Source: Prorocentrum cordatum
Taxonomy: Eukaryota; Sar; Dinophyceae; Prorocentrales; Prorocentraceae
Assembly (NCBI GenBank): GCA_963575745.1
Contig: CAUYUJ010018295.1
Location: 2,501 to 66,500, forward strand
Length of the DNA: 64,000 nt
Reading direction: 5' to 3'
Part shown: positions 41,628 to 52,574 of the stretch, piece after piece
Numbering within the stretch: the stretch's first letter is position 1
Layout: every line of letters starts with the position of its first letter
The notes under the pieces: model-generated
The model's input: only the letters and a program-made list of their open reading frames with translations
Databases searched by the model: none
Told to the model about the DNA's origin: nothing
Position numbers and translations under genes: made by a program

Positions 41628-41699
41628 GGAATCATTTTATCATTTTATCTGGGCGGTGGTGAATCATTTTATCCGGTGGTGAATCATTTTATCTGGGCA
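41628..41699 (+). repeat. Deletion scar with triplicated GAATCATTTTATC
   Basis: GAATCATTTTATC occurs three times (about 41629, 41661, 41681), with ATTTTATCTGGGC and GGTGGT fragments between. The last copy runs into the RT motif C codons (HFIWADN). Endonuclease and RT sequence present in LINE-B (about 1.7-1.9 kb) is missing here. Template switching or slippage at this short word is the likely cause. Confidence 0.8.
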
Positions 41700-43427
41700 G
41701 ATAACGTGTACCTCGTCAGTCGTAGCCGTGAGGAGCTTACTCGTATGGTAAGAGACTTTACACTTCCACTTTACAACTTCTCGATGCGATGGAAACCCAC
41801 ATCGCTGAAGTACATGGTGTGCGGAGCTCCTGCTGTCTTGGATGAGGACGGGAATATTCCGCGTTCGATGGACCTGAGAATACCGATCTTCTCAGATGCA
41901 TGTGGTGGGAGGAATGCAGTTCAGCAGATTGATGAGTTATGTTGCCGTCGAGTCGTTTCTATGGACGTACTGGGCACGCAGCTGCATAGTGAATATAACT
42001 GTTCTGTACATCGTGATGTTTCTTTTCGCCTTGACTGTGCTCGTCGTGCATTTTACTCCCAGGCAGGATATTTCAGATCACATTGTATTCCTCTCAAGGA
42101 TAAGCTGCGGAGATACCAGGATAGAGTCCAGAGCCTGGCTCTGTGCGGTATGGAGACCACCACTGCAGATTCTTATACTCTTTCGTTTCTCCATTCTTTC
42201 GAAGGGAAGTGCCTGAAGATGATGATCTCGTCTCGGAAAGGGCCGACGGAAACGGAGCAAGCTTATCAGCAGAGGAGATATCATGTTGCACGAGAACGTT
42301 TCTTGAAGGCTGGGTACTCCTCTCTCGTACAGCGTTATCTGATATTGCACTGGAATTTCGCAAAAGATATTGCAAGTTTCGCAAATGGCATGATTGTTGA
42401 GAAAGTGATTGACTTGAAGGCGGCGGAGAGGACATGGCGCGATTCCCGTATGGCGTGTTTATGTTTTGGACCGTACACTGACCGCACTCGTACACTTATG
42501 AGCGAGACGATGAGACACTTTGGCAACTGGTCGGAGGCTTCTTCTTACAAACGTCGCTGTCGAGGTACGGAGAGTATTGGACAGAGATCATGGCAATATA
42601 CATTAGCTGAGTTTTTCGGAGATGATTGGTGGATTCATTTCGCAGGTTCCCAGCTTGGATTTATGCAATACGTCACGCACCTTTGTACTCAGAGCATGCT
42701 TCAATGTTTCCAGGAGGTGTCGACGTGCGGACCTGTGAGTTCCCCCGCATATTTGGCGCCCTCCGAGCATGGTGAGATTCAGGTGAGCACGGATGATAGT
42801 CCGATGGCTGCCGAGAAACTTGCAAAGCGTATCGCCCTTCATAATATGAAAGCAACTCGTTGGAACCTGGAGGCCCCTGGAATCCCTCTGGAGGTGGTGG
42901 GTGACTCGCTCCTCGTGGTTAGCTGGGCTACGGGACGGTGGCGTGCAGATAATAGATCATATGCTGATAGAATATCAAAAATAATCAATACGCTTGATGG
43001 GCTTTGTAGCAGCTATAATATACGACCTCCAGCGCCGGGTATGGATCTTATTCGTCATGATTTTCGGGAGTGGAATACTCGTGCCGACGTTCTTACACAC
43101 CAGGCCCGTGAGGGCCAGATATTTAGTTCAGAATGTAGTCCGTATACACATGATTATGAGACAGAATTTTACGTTGCTGCTGCTATTCGGGCTGGCTTCG
43201 ATGGCGGCGTGTCGTCTGAGGGATGTGGGTGCGGTTGCTGGATTGACATAGGCCTCAAACCTCGGTATTGGGATCGACGGGACCCCGCTCAGCTGATATG
43301 GAAGTCAGTTTTTGAGAGGGCTTGGCTTATTTCTCCGACCACAACTGTTACTGATACAGAACTCAGTGCTTTGGAGTGCATCGTGACTGCGCTCCCACAG
43401 GCAGTTCTATGGTTATCGCAGACTTGA
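41676..43427 (+). CDS. LINE-C ORF2 3' part: RT motif C onward and permuted RNase H
   Basis: 583 codons, same frame as the upstream remnant. Starts at VNHFIWADN (motif C, Asp9, Asn10), so the polymerase lacks motifs A and B and cannot work. RT thumb-like and connector regions follow (HSFEGKCLKMM, WHL/NFAKDIA). The RNase H-like motifs are complete: VVGDSLLVVSW (Asp410), HDFREWNTRADVLTHQA (Asp471), GFDGGVSSEGCGCG (Asp509), TDTELSALECI (Glu562). Spacing 61, 38, 53. The protein ends about 20 residues later, as expected if the last helix is the domain's C-terminus. No frame damage in this part. Confidence 0.85.
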   Translation: MVNHFIWADNVYLVSRSREELTRMVRDFTLPLYNFSMRWKPTSLKYMVCGAPAVLDEDGNIPRSMDLRIPIFSDACGGRNAVQQIDELCCRRVVSMDVLGTQLHSEYNCSVHRDVSFRLDCARRAFYSQAGYFRSHCIPLKDKLRRYQDRVQSLALCGMETTTADSYTLSFLHSFEGKCLKMMISSRKGPTETEQAYQQRRYHVARERFLKAGYSSLVQRYLILHWNFAKDIASFANGMIVEKVIDLKAAERTWRDSRMACLCFGPYTDRTRTLMSETMRHFGNWSEASSYKRRCRGTESIGQRSWQYTLAEFFGDDWWIHFAGSQLGFMQYVTHLCTQSMLQCFQEVSTCGPVSSPAYLAPSEHGEIQVSTDDSPMAAEKLAKRIALHNMKATRWNLEAPGIPLEVVGDSLLVVSWATGRWRADNRSYADRISKIINTLDGLCSSYNIRPPAPGMDLIRHDFREWNTRADVLTHQAREGQIFSSECSPYTHDYETEFYVAAAIRAGFDGGVSSEGCGCGCWIDIGLKPRYWDRRDPAQLIWKSVFERAWLISPTTTVTDTELSALECIVTALPQAVLWLSQT

Positions 43428-43713
43428 TAGTTGCAGTTCTTCTTAATTCATTATTTCTTTCTCTTACTATGATATACTCAGCTTCGCTGGGACTTTTCCT
43501 TTCTCTTGCATGTTTAGTTGACTGCATGTTGATTCATTTCTGTGTGCGTTTGCTCGTTCGCTCATATTTGTGATTGATGATTCATCGCAGCTTCGCTGCT
43601 CTGGGTTGTCTTGACTTTAGGTTCGAATAAGAGCTTTCGCTTCCTGATGACACCTGACCTCGTGCTTGCTCGTGGCCCTAGGGCCAGTAGGAGCCTCGCA
43701 AAGCCGCAAAAAG
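43428..43713 (+). other. LINE-C 3' untranslated region and tail
   Basis: AT-richer than the ORFs, with CAGCTTCGCTG twice (about 43469 and 43590) and the 12-bp palindrome GGCCCTAGGGCC. The end GGAGCCTCGCAAAGCCGCAAAAAG resembles LINE-D (GGAGCCTTCGCTGCCCGC then AAAACC) and LINE-E (GGAGCATCGGTCCG then AAAACC). It is a candidate RT recognition end. Confidence 0.65.
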
Positions 43714-44493
43714 AAAGGTTGACGGTTTACCGCCGGCGCCCAGTTGGCCGACCCGGCCCCGACGGACAATGTGGCCGTTTTTGGGTGGTTTTGCGAATAT
43801 TGGAAAGATATTTGACCATTTATTTTGAGAAAGCAGATTTTTCGCACCTGTAGACCACTATGAGGGCCTCTGCGTCTTAATATGAGCTCTCTACATGCAC
43901 TTTTACTATCAAAACACTTGGCGAAACCAGGTTTATGTCGACATGAAAAAAATCATGTTTCTCGTTTTGAGAAATGCTTCCAGAAGCCCTTTCTTTTGAT
44001 GCTGAGCACTCTTACGCGTGCTAGGAGCTCTACGAGGTTCCCGGCGGTGACCAGGTTGACGGTTCACCGCCGGCGCCATCGAGGCGCTGGAGAGCTAGTA
44101 ACTCGCAGAGCTTCCCTTAGCAAGTTATTGCTGGAAGCTTAAGAGTAATTCCGGGGCGCTGCAGAGCTAGTTGGCAAGAAAAATCTCGACTGACCTTTTG
44201 GTGACTTTTGGTCGGTTGAAAATACCTCGTAGAGCTCTTCGGCATCGATGAGCTAGAGGAATCCCGGCGCGGGCTGGAGCTAGTTGGTCGACCCGGCCTT
44301 AAGAGACAAAGTGGTGACTTTGGGTCGGTTTTGCGAAGATTTGAAAGATATTTGACAATTCATTTTGAGAAACCAGATTTTTCGCACCTGCAATGGGTTA
44401 TGAGGCGTGCGCTTGTGAAATTCCCAGGCCCGTAGGTACAGTATTACTACCAAAACACTTGGAGCAACCGACGTTAGATAAACATCGAAACAC

Positions 44494-44586
<93 letters not shown>

Positions 44587-46735
44587 TATTTTTTTTTTTT
44601 TAAAAAAAAAATATAAAAAAAAGAGTTTTTCTGGCCTCGCCCCAGAAGCTTCCTTCATGTGTTTCGAGGAGCGCGGTGTCAGAAAAGAGCTCTACGAGGG
44701 CCCCGGCGGTAACCTGGTTGACGATTTACCGCCGTCCAGGCGGGATCGCCCGTTTCGGGTCATCTTGTCACGCGGTGGCGGTTTTCTCAAGATAACTCGG
44801 GCTTTAGGACAGCTACACAGCTGGTAAGCACAGCCAATCGATTCAGAATGATTAGGCGGGCTCGCCTGTTGAACCCACAGGTCTGAACTCGGTCTGCTAG
44901 CCGAGCTAGGTCCGCAAACCTATTCGTATTATTCGAGTCATCTTGACAGACGCTCTCGGTTTTCTGTACTTAACTCGAGCTACAGGACAGCTACAGAGCT
45001 GATACGTACAGAATCTGATTTAGAATGATCAGTGGCCGTTGTCTGTTGAATCCAGAGCTCTGAACTCGGTCTGCTGCCCGATCTAGAATCGTGAAACTTG
45101 TTGGTTCTCTGCACTTAAACTTGGGCTGTAGGGGGGCTGTATGGCTGGTAATCACTGGAATCGATTCGGAGACATCAGGCGGGTCCGCCTTTCGAATCCA
45201 GAGCTCCGAACTGTGTCTGCTGCCGGGGGCTGCAGGGCTGGTAATCACAGGAATCGATTCAGAGACATCAGACGCGTCCGCCTGTCGCATGCAGAGGTCT
45301 GAACTCGGTCTGATACTCGAGCTAGGTTTGCCAAACTATTCGTATTGTTCGAGTCATCTTGAGAGGTGCTGTCGATTTACGCACGTAACTCGGGCTGTAG
45401 GAGAGCTACAGAGCTCGTACAGAAGACAATCCAGAAGCATCGGGGGCGTTCGGCTGTTGCATCCGAGAGGTCTGAAATTGCTTGGGCTGAAAAAATATTT
45501 TTTATGTGTATTTTTTTTCGACATTATACGTTGTCAGGAAGCTCTACGAGTCCCCCGGCGGTAAGAAAGGTTGACGGTTTACCGCCGGCGCCCAGTTGGC
45601 AAGAGAAATCTCGATGGACCTTTTGCTGACTTAACTCGTAGAGCTTCCCTTAGCAAGTTATTGCTGGAAGCTTAAGAGTAATTCCGGGGCGCTGGAGAGC
45701 TAGTTGGCAAGAAAAATCTCGACGGACCTTTTGGTGACCTTTGGTCGGTTAAAAATTTTGTTCTCGAAATTCCTCAATTCGTTTGGGCTCTAGTATTTTT
45801 TCCCGTGATATTCGATCTTATTCCCGCTCGCCATCTTGATCTCAGCTCGATCGGGTACCTTTCACTGCCAAAAAGCGTCCAGGCGGGATCGGCCGTTTCG
45901 AGTCATCTTGATACGCGGTGACGGTTTTCTCAAGATAGTTCGAGCTTCAGGACAGCTACAGAGCTGGTAAGCACAACTAATCGATTCAGAATGATCAGGC
46001 GCGTTCGCTTGTTGAACCCAGAGGTCTGAACTCGGTCTGCTAGCCGAGCTAGGTCCGCAAACCTATTCGTATTCTTCGAGTCATCTTGACAAACGCTCTC
46101 GGTTTTCTGTACTTAACTCGAGCTACAGGACAGCTACAGAGCTGATGCGTACAGAATCTGATTTAGAATGATCAGTGGCCGTTGTCTGTTGAATCCAGAG
46201 CTCTGAACTCGGTCTGCTGCCCGATCTAGAACCGCGAAACTATTCGTATTGTTCGAGTCATCTTGAGAGATGCTGTCGGTTCTCTGCACTTAACTCGGTG
46301 TAGGGGGGCTGCATGGCTAGTCATCATGAGAAGTGCTGTCGATTTACGCACGTAATTCGGGCTGTAGGGGGGCTGCAGGGCTAGTAATCACAGGAGTCGT
46401 TTCGCAAACATCAGATGCGTCCGCCTGTCGCATTCAGAGGTCTGAACTCGGTTTGATACTCGAGCTGGGTTGCCAAACTATTCGTTTCGTTAGAGTCATC
46501 TTGAGAGGTACTCTCGATTAACGCACGTAGCTCGGGCTGTAGCAGAGCTACAGAGCTCGTAAAGAAGAGAATCCAGCAGCATCGGGGGCGTTCGACTGTT
46601 GCATCCAGAGGTCTGAAATCGCTTGGGCTGAAAACTATTCGTTCTCTGTTTTTTTTTCCACATTACATATTGTCAGGAAGCTCTACGAGTCCCCCGGCGG
46701 TAAGAAAGGTTGGCGGTTTACCGCCGGCGCCCAGT
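43714..46735 (+). repeat. Higher-order repeat beta, copy 2
   Basis: Hairpin right arm (43714-43744), then from 43745 the same order as copy 1: B body, B hairpin ending GCGCCAT, A head, B head, C cassette (with a large T tract), A cassette, A cassette. It ends with hairpin 46694-46727 and CCAGT. Copies 2 and 3 are extremely similar over long runs, including the GGCCGTTTTTGGGTGG variant. Confidence 0.88.
44495..44635. repeat. Homopolymer tract: 90 T, then T/A-rich
   Basis: T at 44495-44584, then ATTAT, more T, about ten A, TATA and eight A. The equivalent place in copy 3 (about 47489) has only seven or eight T. The predicted all-Phe and all-Lys open frames here are artefacts. A true expansion or an assembly/polishing error are both possible. 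Confidence 0.9.
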
Positions 46736-49700
46736 TGGCCGACCCGGCCCCGACGGACAATGTGGCCGTTTTTGGGTGGTTTTGCGAATATTGGAAAGAT
46801 ATTTGACCAATTATTTTGAGAAAGCAGATTTTTCGCACCTGTAGACCACTATGAGGGCCTCTGCGTCTTAATATGAGCTCTCTACATGCACTTTTACTAT
46901 CAAAACACTTGGCGAAACCAGGTTTATGTCGACATGAAAAAAATCATGTTTCTCGTTTCGAGAAATGCTTCCAGAAGCCCTTTCTTTTGATGCTGAGCAC
47001 TCTTACGCGTGCTAGGAGCTCTACGAGGTTCCCGGCGGTGACCAGGTTGACGGTTCACCGCCGGCGCCATCGAGGCGCTGGAGAGCTAGTAACTCGCAGA
47101 GCTTCCCTTAGCAAGTTATTGCTGGAAGCTTAAGAGTAATTCCGGGGCGCTGCAGAGCTAGTTGGCAAGAAAAATCTCGACTGACCTTTTGGTGACTTTT
47201 GGTCGGTTGAAAATACCTCGTAGAGCTCTTCGGCATCGATGAGCTAGAGGAATCCCGGCGCGGGCTGGAGCTAGTTGGTCGACCCGGCCTTAAGAGACAA
47301 AGTGGTGACTTTGGGTCGGTTTTGCGAAGATTTGAAAGATATTTGACAATTCATTTTGAGAAACCAGATTTTTCGCACCTGCAATGGGTTATGAGGCGTG
47401 CGCTTGTGAAATTCCCAGGCCCGTAGGTACAGTATTACTACCAAAACACTTGGAGCAACCGACGTTAGATAAAAATCGAAACATGTATTTTTTTGAGTTT
47501 TTCTGGCCTCGCCCCAGAAGCTTCCTTCATGTGTTTCGAGGAGCGCGGTGTCAGAAAAGAGCTCTACGAGGGCCCCGGCGGTAACCTGGTTGACGATTTA
47601 CCGCCGGTTTCCATTTTGGTTCTCAAAATTCCTCAATTCGTTTGAGCTCTAGTATTTTTTCCGTGATATTCGATCTTATTCCCGCTCGCCGTCCTGATCT
47701 CAGCTCGATCGGGTACCTTCCACTGCCAAAAAGCGTCCAGGCGGGATCGCCCGTTTCGGGTCATCTTGTCACGCGGTGACGGTTTTCTCAAGATAACTCG
47801 AGCTTTAGGACAGCTACAGAACTGGTAAGCACAGCCAATCGATTCAGAATGATTAGGTTGGTTCGCCTGTTGAGCCCACAGGTCTGAACTCGGTCTGCTA
47901 GCCGAGCTAGGTCCGCAAACCTATTCGTATTATTCGAGTCATCTTGACAGACGCTCTCGGTTTTCTGTACTTAACTCGAGCTACAGGACAGCTACAGAGC
48001 TGATACGTACAGAATCTGATTTAGATGATCAGTGGCCGTTGTCTGTTGAATCCAGTGCTCTGAACTCGGTCTGCTGCCCGATCTAGAATCGTGAAACTTG
48101 TTGGTTCTCTGCACTTAACTTGGGCTGTAGGGGGCTGTATGGCTGGTAATAATTGGAATCGATTCGGAGACATCAGGCGCGTCCGCCTTTCGAATCCAGA
48201 GCTCCGAACTGTGTCTGCTGCCGGGGGCTGCAGGGCTGGTAATCGCAGGAATCGATTCAGAGACATCAGACGCGTCCGCCTGTCGCATGCAGAGGTGTGA
48301 ACTCGGTCTGATACTCGAGCTAGGTTTGCCAAACTATTCGTATTGTTCGAGTCATCTTGACAGGTGCTGTCGATTTACGCACGTAACTCGGGCTGTAGAA
48401 GAGCTACAGAGCTCGTACAGAAGACAATCCAGAAGCATCGGGGGCGTTCGGCTGTTGCATCCGAGAGGTCTGAAATTGCTTGGGCTGAAAAGCTATTCTT
48501 TCTGTGTAATTTTTTTCGACATTATATGTTGTCAGGAAGCTCTACGAGTCCCCCGGCGGTAAGAGAGGTTGACGGTTTACCGCCGGCGCCCAGTTGGCAA
48601 GAAAAATCTCGATGCACCTTTTGCTGACTTAACTCGTAGAGCTTCCCTTAGCAAGTTATTGCTGGAAGCTTGAGAGTAATTCCGGGGCGCTGGAGAGCTA
48701 GTTGGCAAGAAAAATCTCGACGGACCTTTTGGTGACTTTTGGTCGGTTAAAAATTTTGTTCTCGAAATTCCTCAATTCGTTTGAGCTCTAGTATTTTTTC
48801 CCGTGATATTCGATCTTATTCCCGCTCGCCATCGTGATCTCAGCTCGATCGGGTACCTTTTACTGCCAAAAAGCGTCCAGGCGGGATCGGCCGTTTCGAG
48901 TCATATTGATACGCGGTGACGGTTTTCTCAAGATAACTCGAGCTTCAGGACAGCTACAGAGCTGGTAAGCACAACTAATCGATTCAGAATGATCAGGCGC
49001 GTTCGCCTGTTGAACCCAGAGGTCTGAACTCGGTCTGCTAGCCGAGCTAGGTCCGCAAACCTATTCGTATTATTCGAGTCATCTTGACAGACGCTCTCGG
49101 TTTTCTGTACTTAACTCGAGCTACAGGACAGCTGCAGAGCTGATGCGTACAGAATCTGAATTAGAATGATCAGTGGCCGTTGTCTGTTGAATCCAGAGCT
49201 CTGAACTCGGTCTGCTGCCCGATCTAGAATCGTGAAACTTGTTGGTTCTCTGCACTTAACTTGGGCTGTAGGGGGGCTGTATGGCTGGTAATAATTGGAA
49301 TCGATTCGGAGACATCAGGCGCGTCCGCCTTTCGAATCCAGAGCTCCGAACTCTGTCTGCTGCCCGAACTAGGTCCGTGAAACTATTCGTATTGTTCGAG
49401 TCATCCTGAGAGGTGCTGTCCGTTTCCTGCACTTAACTCGGGCTGTAGGGGGGGCTGCAGGGCTGGTATTCACAGGAATCGATTCAGAGACATCAGACGC
49501 GTCCGCCTGTCGCATGCAGAGGTCTGAACTCGGTCTGATACTCGTGCTAGGTTTGCCAAACTATTCGTATTGTTCGAGTCATCTTGAGAGGTGCTGTCGA
49601 TTTTCGCACGTAACTCGGGCTGTAGGAGAGCTACAGAGCTCGTACAGAAGACAATCCAGAAGCATCGGGGGCGTTCGGCTGTTGCATCCGAGAGGTCTGA

Positions 49701-49836
49701 AATTGCTTGGGCTGATCATTTTTGTTTTCTACAAAAAAAACTACTTTTTTTTTATTTTTTACATTATATGTTGTCAGGAAGCTCTACGGGTCCCCCGGCG
49801 GTAACAAAGGTTGACGGTTTACCGCCGGCGCCCAGT
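46736..49836 (+). repeat. Higher-order repeat beta, copy 3
   Basis: B body, B hairpin, A head, B head, C cassette (CAATGGGTTATGAGGCGTGC near 47382), two A cassettes. It ends at GCCCAGT. Directly abuts copy 2 at CCAGT|TGGCC, showing the native junction that LINE-C interrupts between copies 1 and 2. Confidence 0.88.
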
Positions 49837-51115
49837 TTGGTCGTTTAAAAATAGTCGTCTCGAAATTCAACCATTCGTTAGAGCTCTAGTAACTCGCAGA
49901 GCTTCCCCTAGCAAGTGATTGCTGGAAGCTTGAGAGTAATTCCGGGGCGCTGGAGAGCTAGTTGGCAAGAAAAATCTCGACGGACCTTTTGGTGACTTTT
50001 GGTCGGTTGAAAATTTTGTTCTCGAAATTCCTCAATTCGTTTGAGCTCTAGTATTTTTTTCCCGTGATATTCGATCATATTCCCGCTCGCCATCTTGATC
50101 TCAGCTCGATCGGGTACCTTTTACTGCCAAAAAGCGTCCCGGCGGGATCAGCCGTTTCGAGTCATCTTGATACGCGCTGTCGGTATATTGGACTTAACTC
50201 GAGATACAGGACAGATACAGAGCTGGTAAGCACAGCTAATCGATTCAGAATGATCAGGCGCGTTCGTCTGTTGCATCCAGAGGTCTGAAATCGGTCTGCT
50301 AGCCGAGCTAGGTCCGCAAACCTATTCGTATTATTCGAGTCATCTTGACAGGCGCTCTCGGTTGTCTGTACTTAACTCGAGCTATATGACAGCTACAGAG
50401 CTGATGCTTACAGAAACATATTCAGAATCATCAGGCGCGTTTGTCTTTCGAATCCAGAGCTCAGAACTCGGTCTGCTGCCTGCTCTAGAATCGCGAAACT
50501 ATTCGTATTGTTCGAATCATCTTGAGAGGTGCTGTCAGTTTTCTGTACTCAACTCGGGTTGTGGCGTGGCTACAGTGCTGGTAGTCACAGGAATCGATTT
50601 GGAGACATCAGGCGCGTCCGCCTGTCGAATGGAGAGCTCGGAACTCGGTCTGCTGCCCGAACTAGGTCCGCGAAGCTATTCGTATTGTTCGAGTCATCCT
50701 GAGATGCTGTTGGTTTTCTGCACTCGACTCGGGCTGTAGTGGGGCTGCAGGGCTGGTAATCACAGGAATCGATTCAGAGACATCAGGCGCGTCCGCCTGT
50801 CGCATTCAGAGGTCTGAACTCGGTCTGATACTCGAGCTATATTCGGGAAACTATTTTGTATTGTTCGAGTGATCTTGAGAGGTGCTATCGCTTTTCGCAC
50901 GTAACTCGGGCTGTAGGAGAGCTACGGAGCTCGTGCGCACAGAAAACGATCCAGAAGCATGAGGGGCGTTCGGCTGTTGCATCGAGAGGTCTGAAATCGC
51001 TCAGGCTGAAAAAATTATTTGTTCTCTGCATTTTTTTCGACATTATATATGGTCAGGAAGCTCTACGAGTCCCCCGGCGGTAACAAAGGTTGACGGTTTA
51101 CCGCCGGCGCCCAGT
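49837..51115 (+). repeat. A cassette
   Basis: A short leader piece, an A head (ACTCGCAGAGCTTCCCC), A leader and about five monomers, GGAAGCTCTACGAGT (51056-51070), hairpin and CCAGT. Confidence 0.83.
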
Positions 51116-52217
51116 TGGCAAGAGAAATCTCGACGGACCTTTTGGTGACTTTTGGTCGGTTGAAAATTTTGTTTTCAAAATTTGAACATTCGTTAGAGCT
51201 CTAGTATTTTTTTCCCATGATATTCGATCTTATTCCCGCTCGCCATCTTGATCTCAGCTCGATCGGGTACCTTTTACTGCCAAAAAGCAGGCAGGCGGGA
51301 TCGGCCGTTTCGGGTCATCTTGACACGCGATGACGGTTTTCTGAACATAACTCGAGCTTTAGGACAACTACAGAGCTGGTAAGCACAGCTAATCGATTCA
51401 GAATGATCAGGCGCGTTCGCCTGTTGAATCTAGAGGTCTGAACTCGGTCTGCTAGCCGAGCTAGGTCCGCAAACCTATTCGTATATTCGAGTCATCTTGA
51501 CAGACGCTCTCGGTTTTCTGTACTTAACTCGAGCTATAGGACAGCTACAGAGCTGATACTTACAGAAACCGATTCATAATCATCAGTCGCATTCGTCTGT
51601 TGAATCCAGCGCTCTGAACTCGGTCTGCTGCCCGATCTAGAATCGCGAAACTATTCGTATTGTTCGAGTCATCTTGAAAGTGCTCTCGATTTTCTGCACT
51701 CAACTCGGGCTGGGGGGGGCTACAGTGCTGGTGGTCACAGAAATCGATTTGAAGACATCAGGCGCGTCCGCCTGTCGAATCGAGAGCTCGGAACTCGGTC
51801 TGCTGCCCGAACTAGGTCCGCAAAACTATTGTATTGTTCGAGTCATCCTGAGAGGTGCTGTCGGTTTTCTGCACTTAACTCGGGCTGCAGGGGGGTTGCA
51901 GGGCTGGTAATCACAGGAGTCGATTCGCAGGCATCAGACGCGTCCGCCTGTCGCATTCAGAGGTCTGAACTCGGTTTGATACTCGAGCTGCGTTGCCAAA
52001 GTATTCGTTTTGTTAGAGTTATCTTGAGATGTGCTATCGATTTACGCACGTAGCTCGGGCTGTAGGAGAGCTACAGAGCTCGCAAAGAAGACAATCCAGA
52101 AGCATCGGGGGCGTTCGGCTGTTGCATCGAGAGGTCTGAAAACATTATATATTGTCAGGAAGCTCTACGAGTCCCCCGGCGGTAAGGAAGGTTGACGGTT
52201 TACCGCCGGCGCCCAGT
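51116..52217 (+). repeat. A cassette lacking its head
   Basis: Starts at TTGGCAAGAGAAATCTCG, the internal A sequence that normally follows GAGCTAG. The AGTTGG join suggests recombination at that short word. Ends GGAAGCTCTACGAGT, hairpin, GCCCAGT. Confidence 0.82.
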
Positions 52218-52574
52218 TTGACCGTCTATTTTGAGAAAGCAGATTTTTCGCACCTGTAGAAGGTTATCAGAGCCTCTGCGTCTTAATATGAGCTCTCTAG
52301 GCGCACTTTTACTACCAAAACACTTGGAGCAACCAACTTTATTTCGACATGAAAAAAATCAAGGTTCAATTTTTCGAGAAATGCCTCCAGAAGCTCTCTC
52401 TTTCGACTCTGAGCTCTGTCACGTGTGAGCGGAGCTCTACGAGGTTCCCGGCGGTGACCAGGTTGACGGTTCACCGCCGGCGCCAGTACCTCGTAGAGCT
52501 CTTTGGTATCGATGAGCTAGAGGAATTCCGGCGCGGGGTGGAGCTAGTTGGCCCACCCGGCCGGTGCGGACAGA
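52218..52574 (+). repeat. B cassette tail plus B head with complete nested palindrome
   Basis: 5'-truncated B body, B hairpin, then a B head (52489 on) that ends in CGGTGCGGACAG where the next A head begins. Contains the best example of the nested palindrome. Confidence 0.8.
52432..52501. repeat. Nested palindrome at a B/B cassette junction (LINE target structure)
   Basis: Outer arms GAGCTCTACGAGG (52432-52444) and CCTCGTAGAGCTC (52489-52501) are perfectly complementary over 13 bp. Inner arms CCGGCGGTGA (52448-52457) and TCACCGCCGG (52471-52480) over 10 bp. The loop CCAGGTTGACGGT is where LINE copies enter elsewhere. In A cassettes both arm pairs change together (GGAAGCTCTACGAGT/ACTCGTAGAGCTTCC and CCGGCGGTAA/TTACCGCCGG). 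Confidence 0.85.

Larger units (their letters stand above)
39799..43713 (+). mobile_element. LINE-C, internally deleted non-LTR retrotransposon
   Basis: Begins with two GGCTCAAG relics of the spliced leader (39799-39806, 39816-39823). ORF1 follows, then the first ~100 codons of ORF2, a junction at 41625-41695 that removes the rest of the endonuclease and the RT up to motif C, then RT end and RNase H to 43427. The 3' UTR of about 290 bp has the palindrome GGCCCTAGGGCC (43674-43685). Ends GCCTCGCAAAGCCGCAAAAAG, then AAAGGTTGACGG of the hairpin loop. Confidence 0.9.

Noticed and set aside
44393-44827. Poly-Phe and poly-Lys proteins over T tracts (also at 53912-54646)
   Set aside because: Homopolymer translation; sister repeats lack the tract.
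49000-49110. tRNA-like promoter boxes in the A monomer (TAGCCGAGCTAGGT and ATTCGAGTCAT)
   Set aside because: Spacing is roughly tRNA-like, but no T-arm, anticodon arm or acceptor stem can be formed; probably coincidence.
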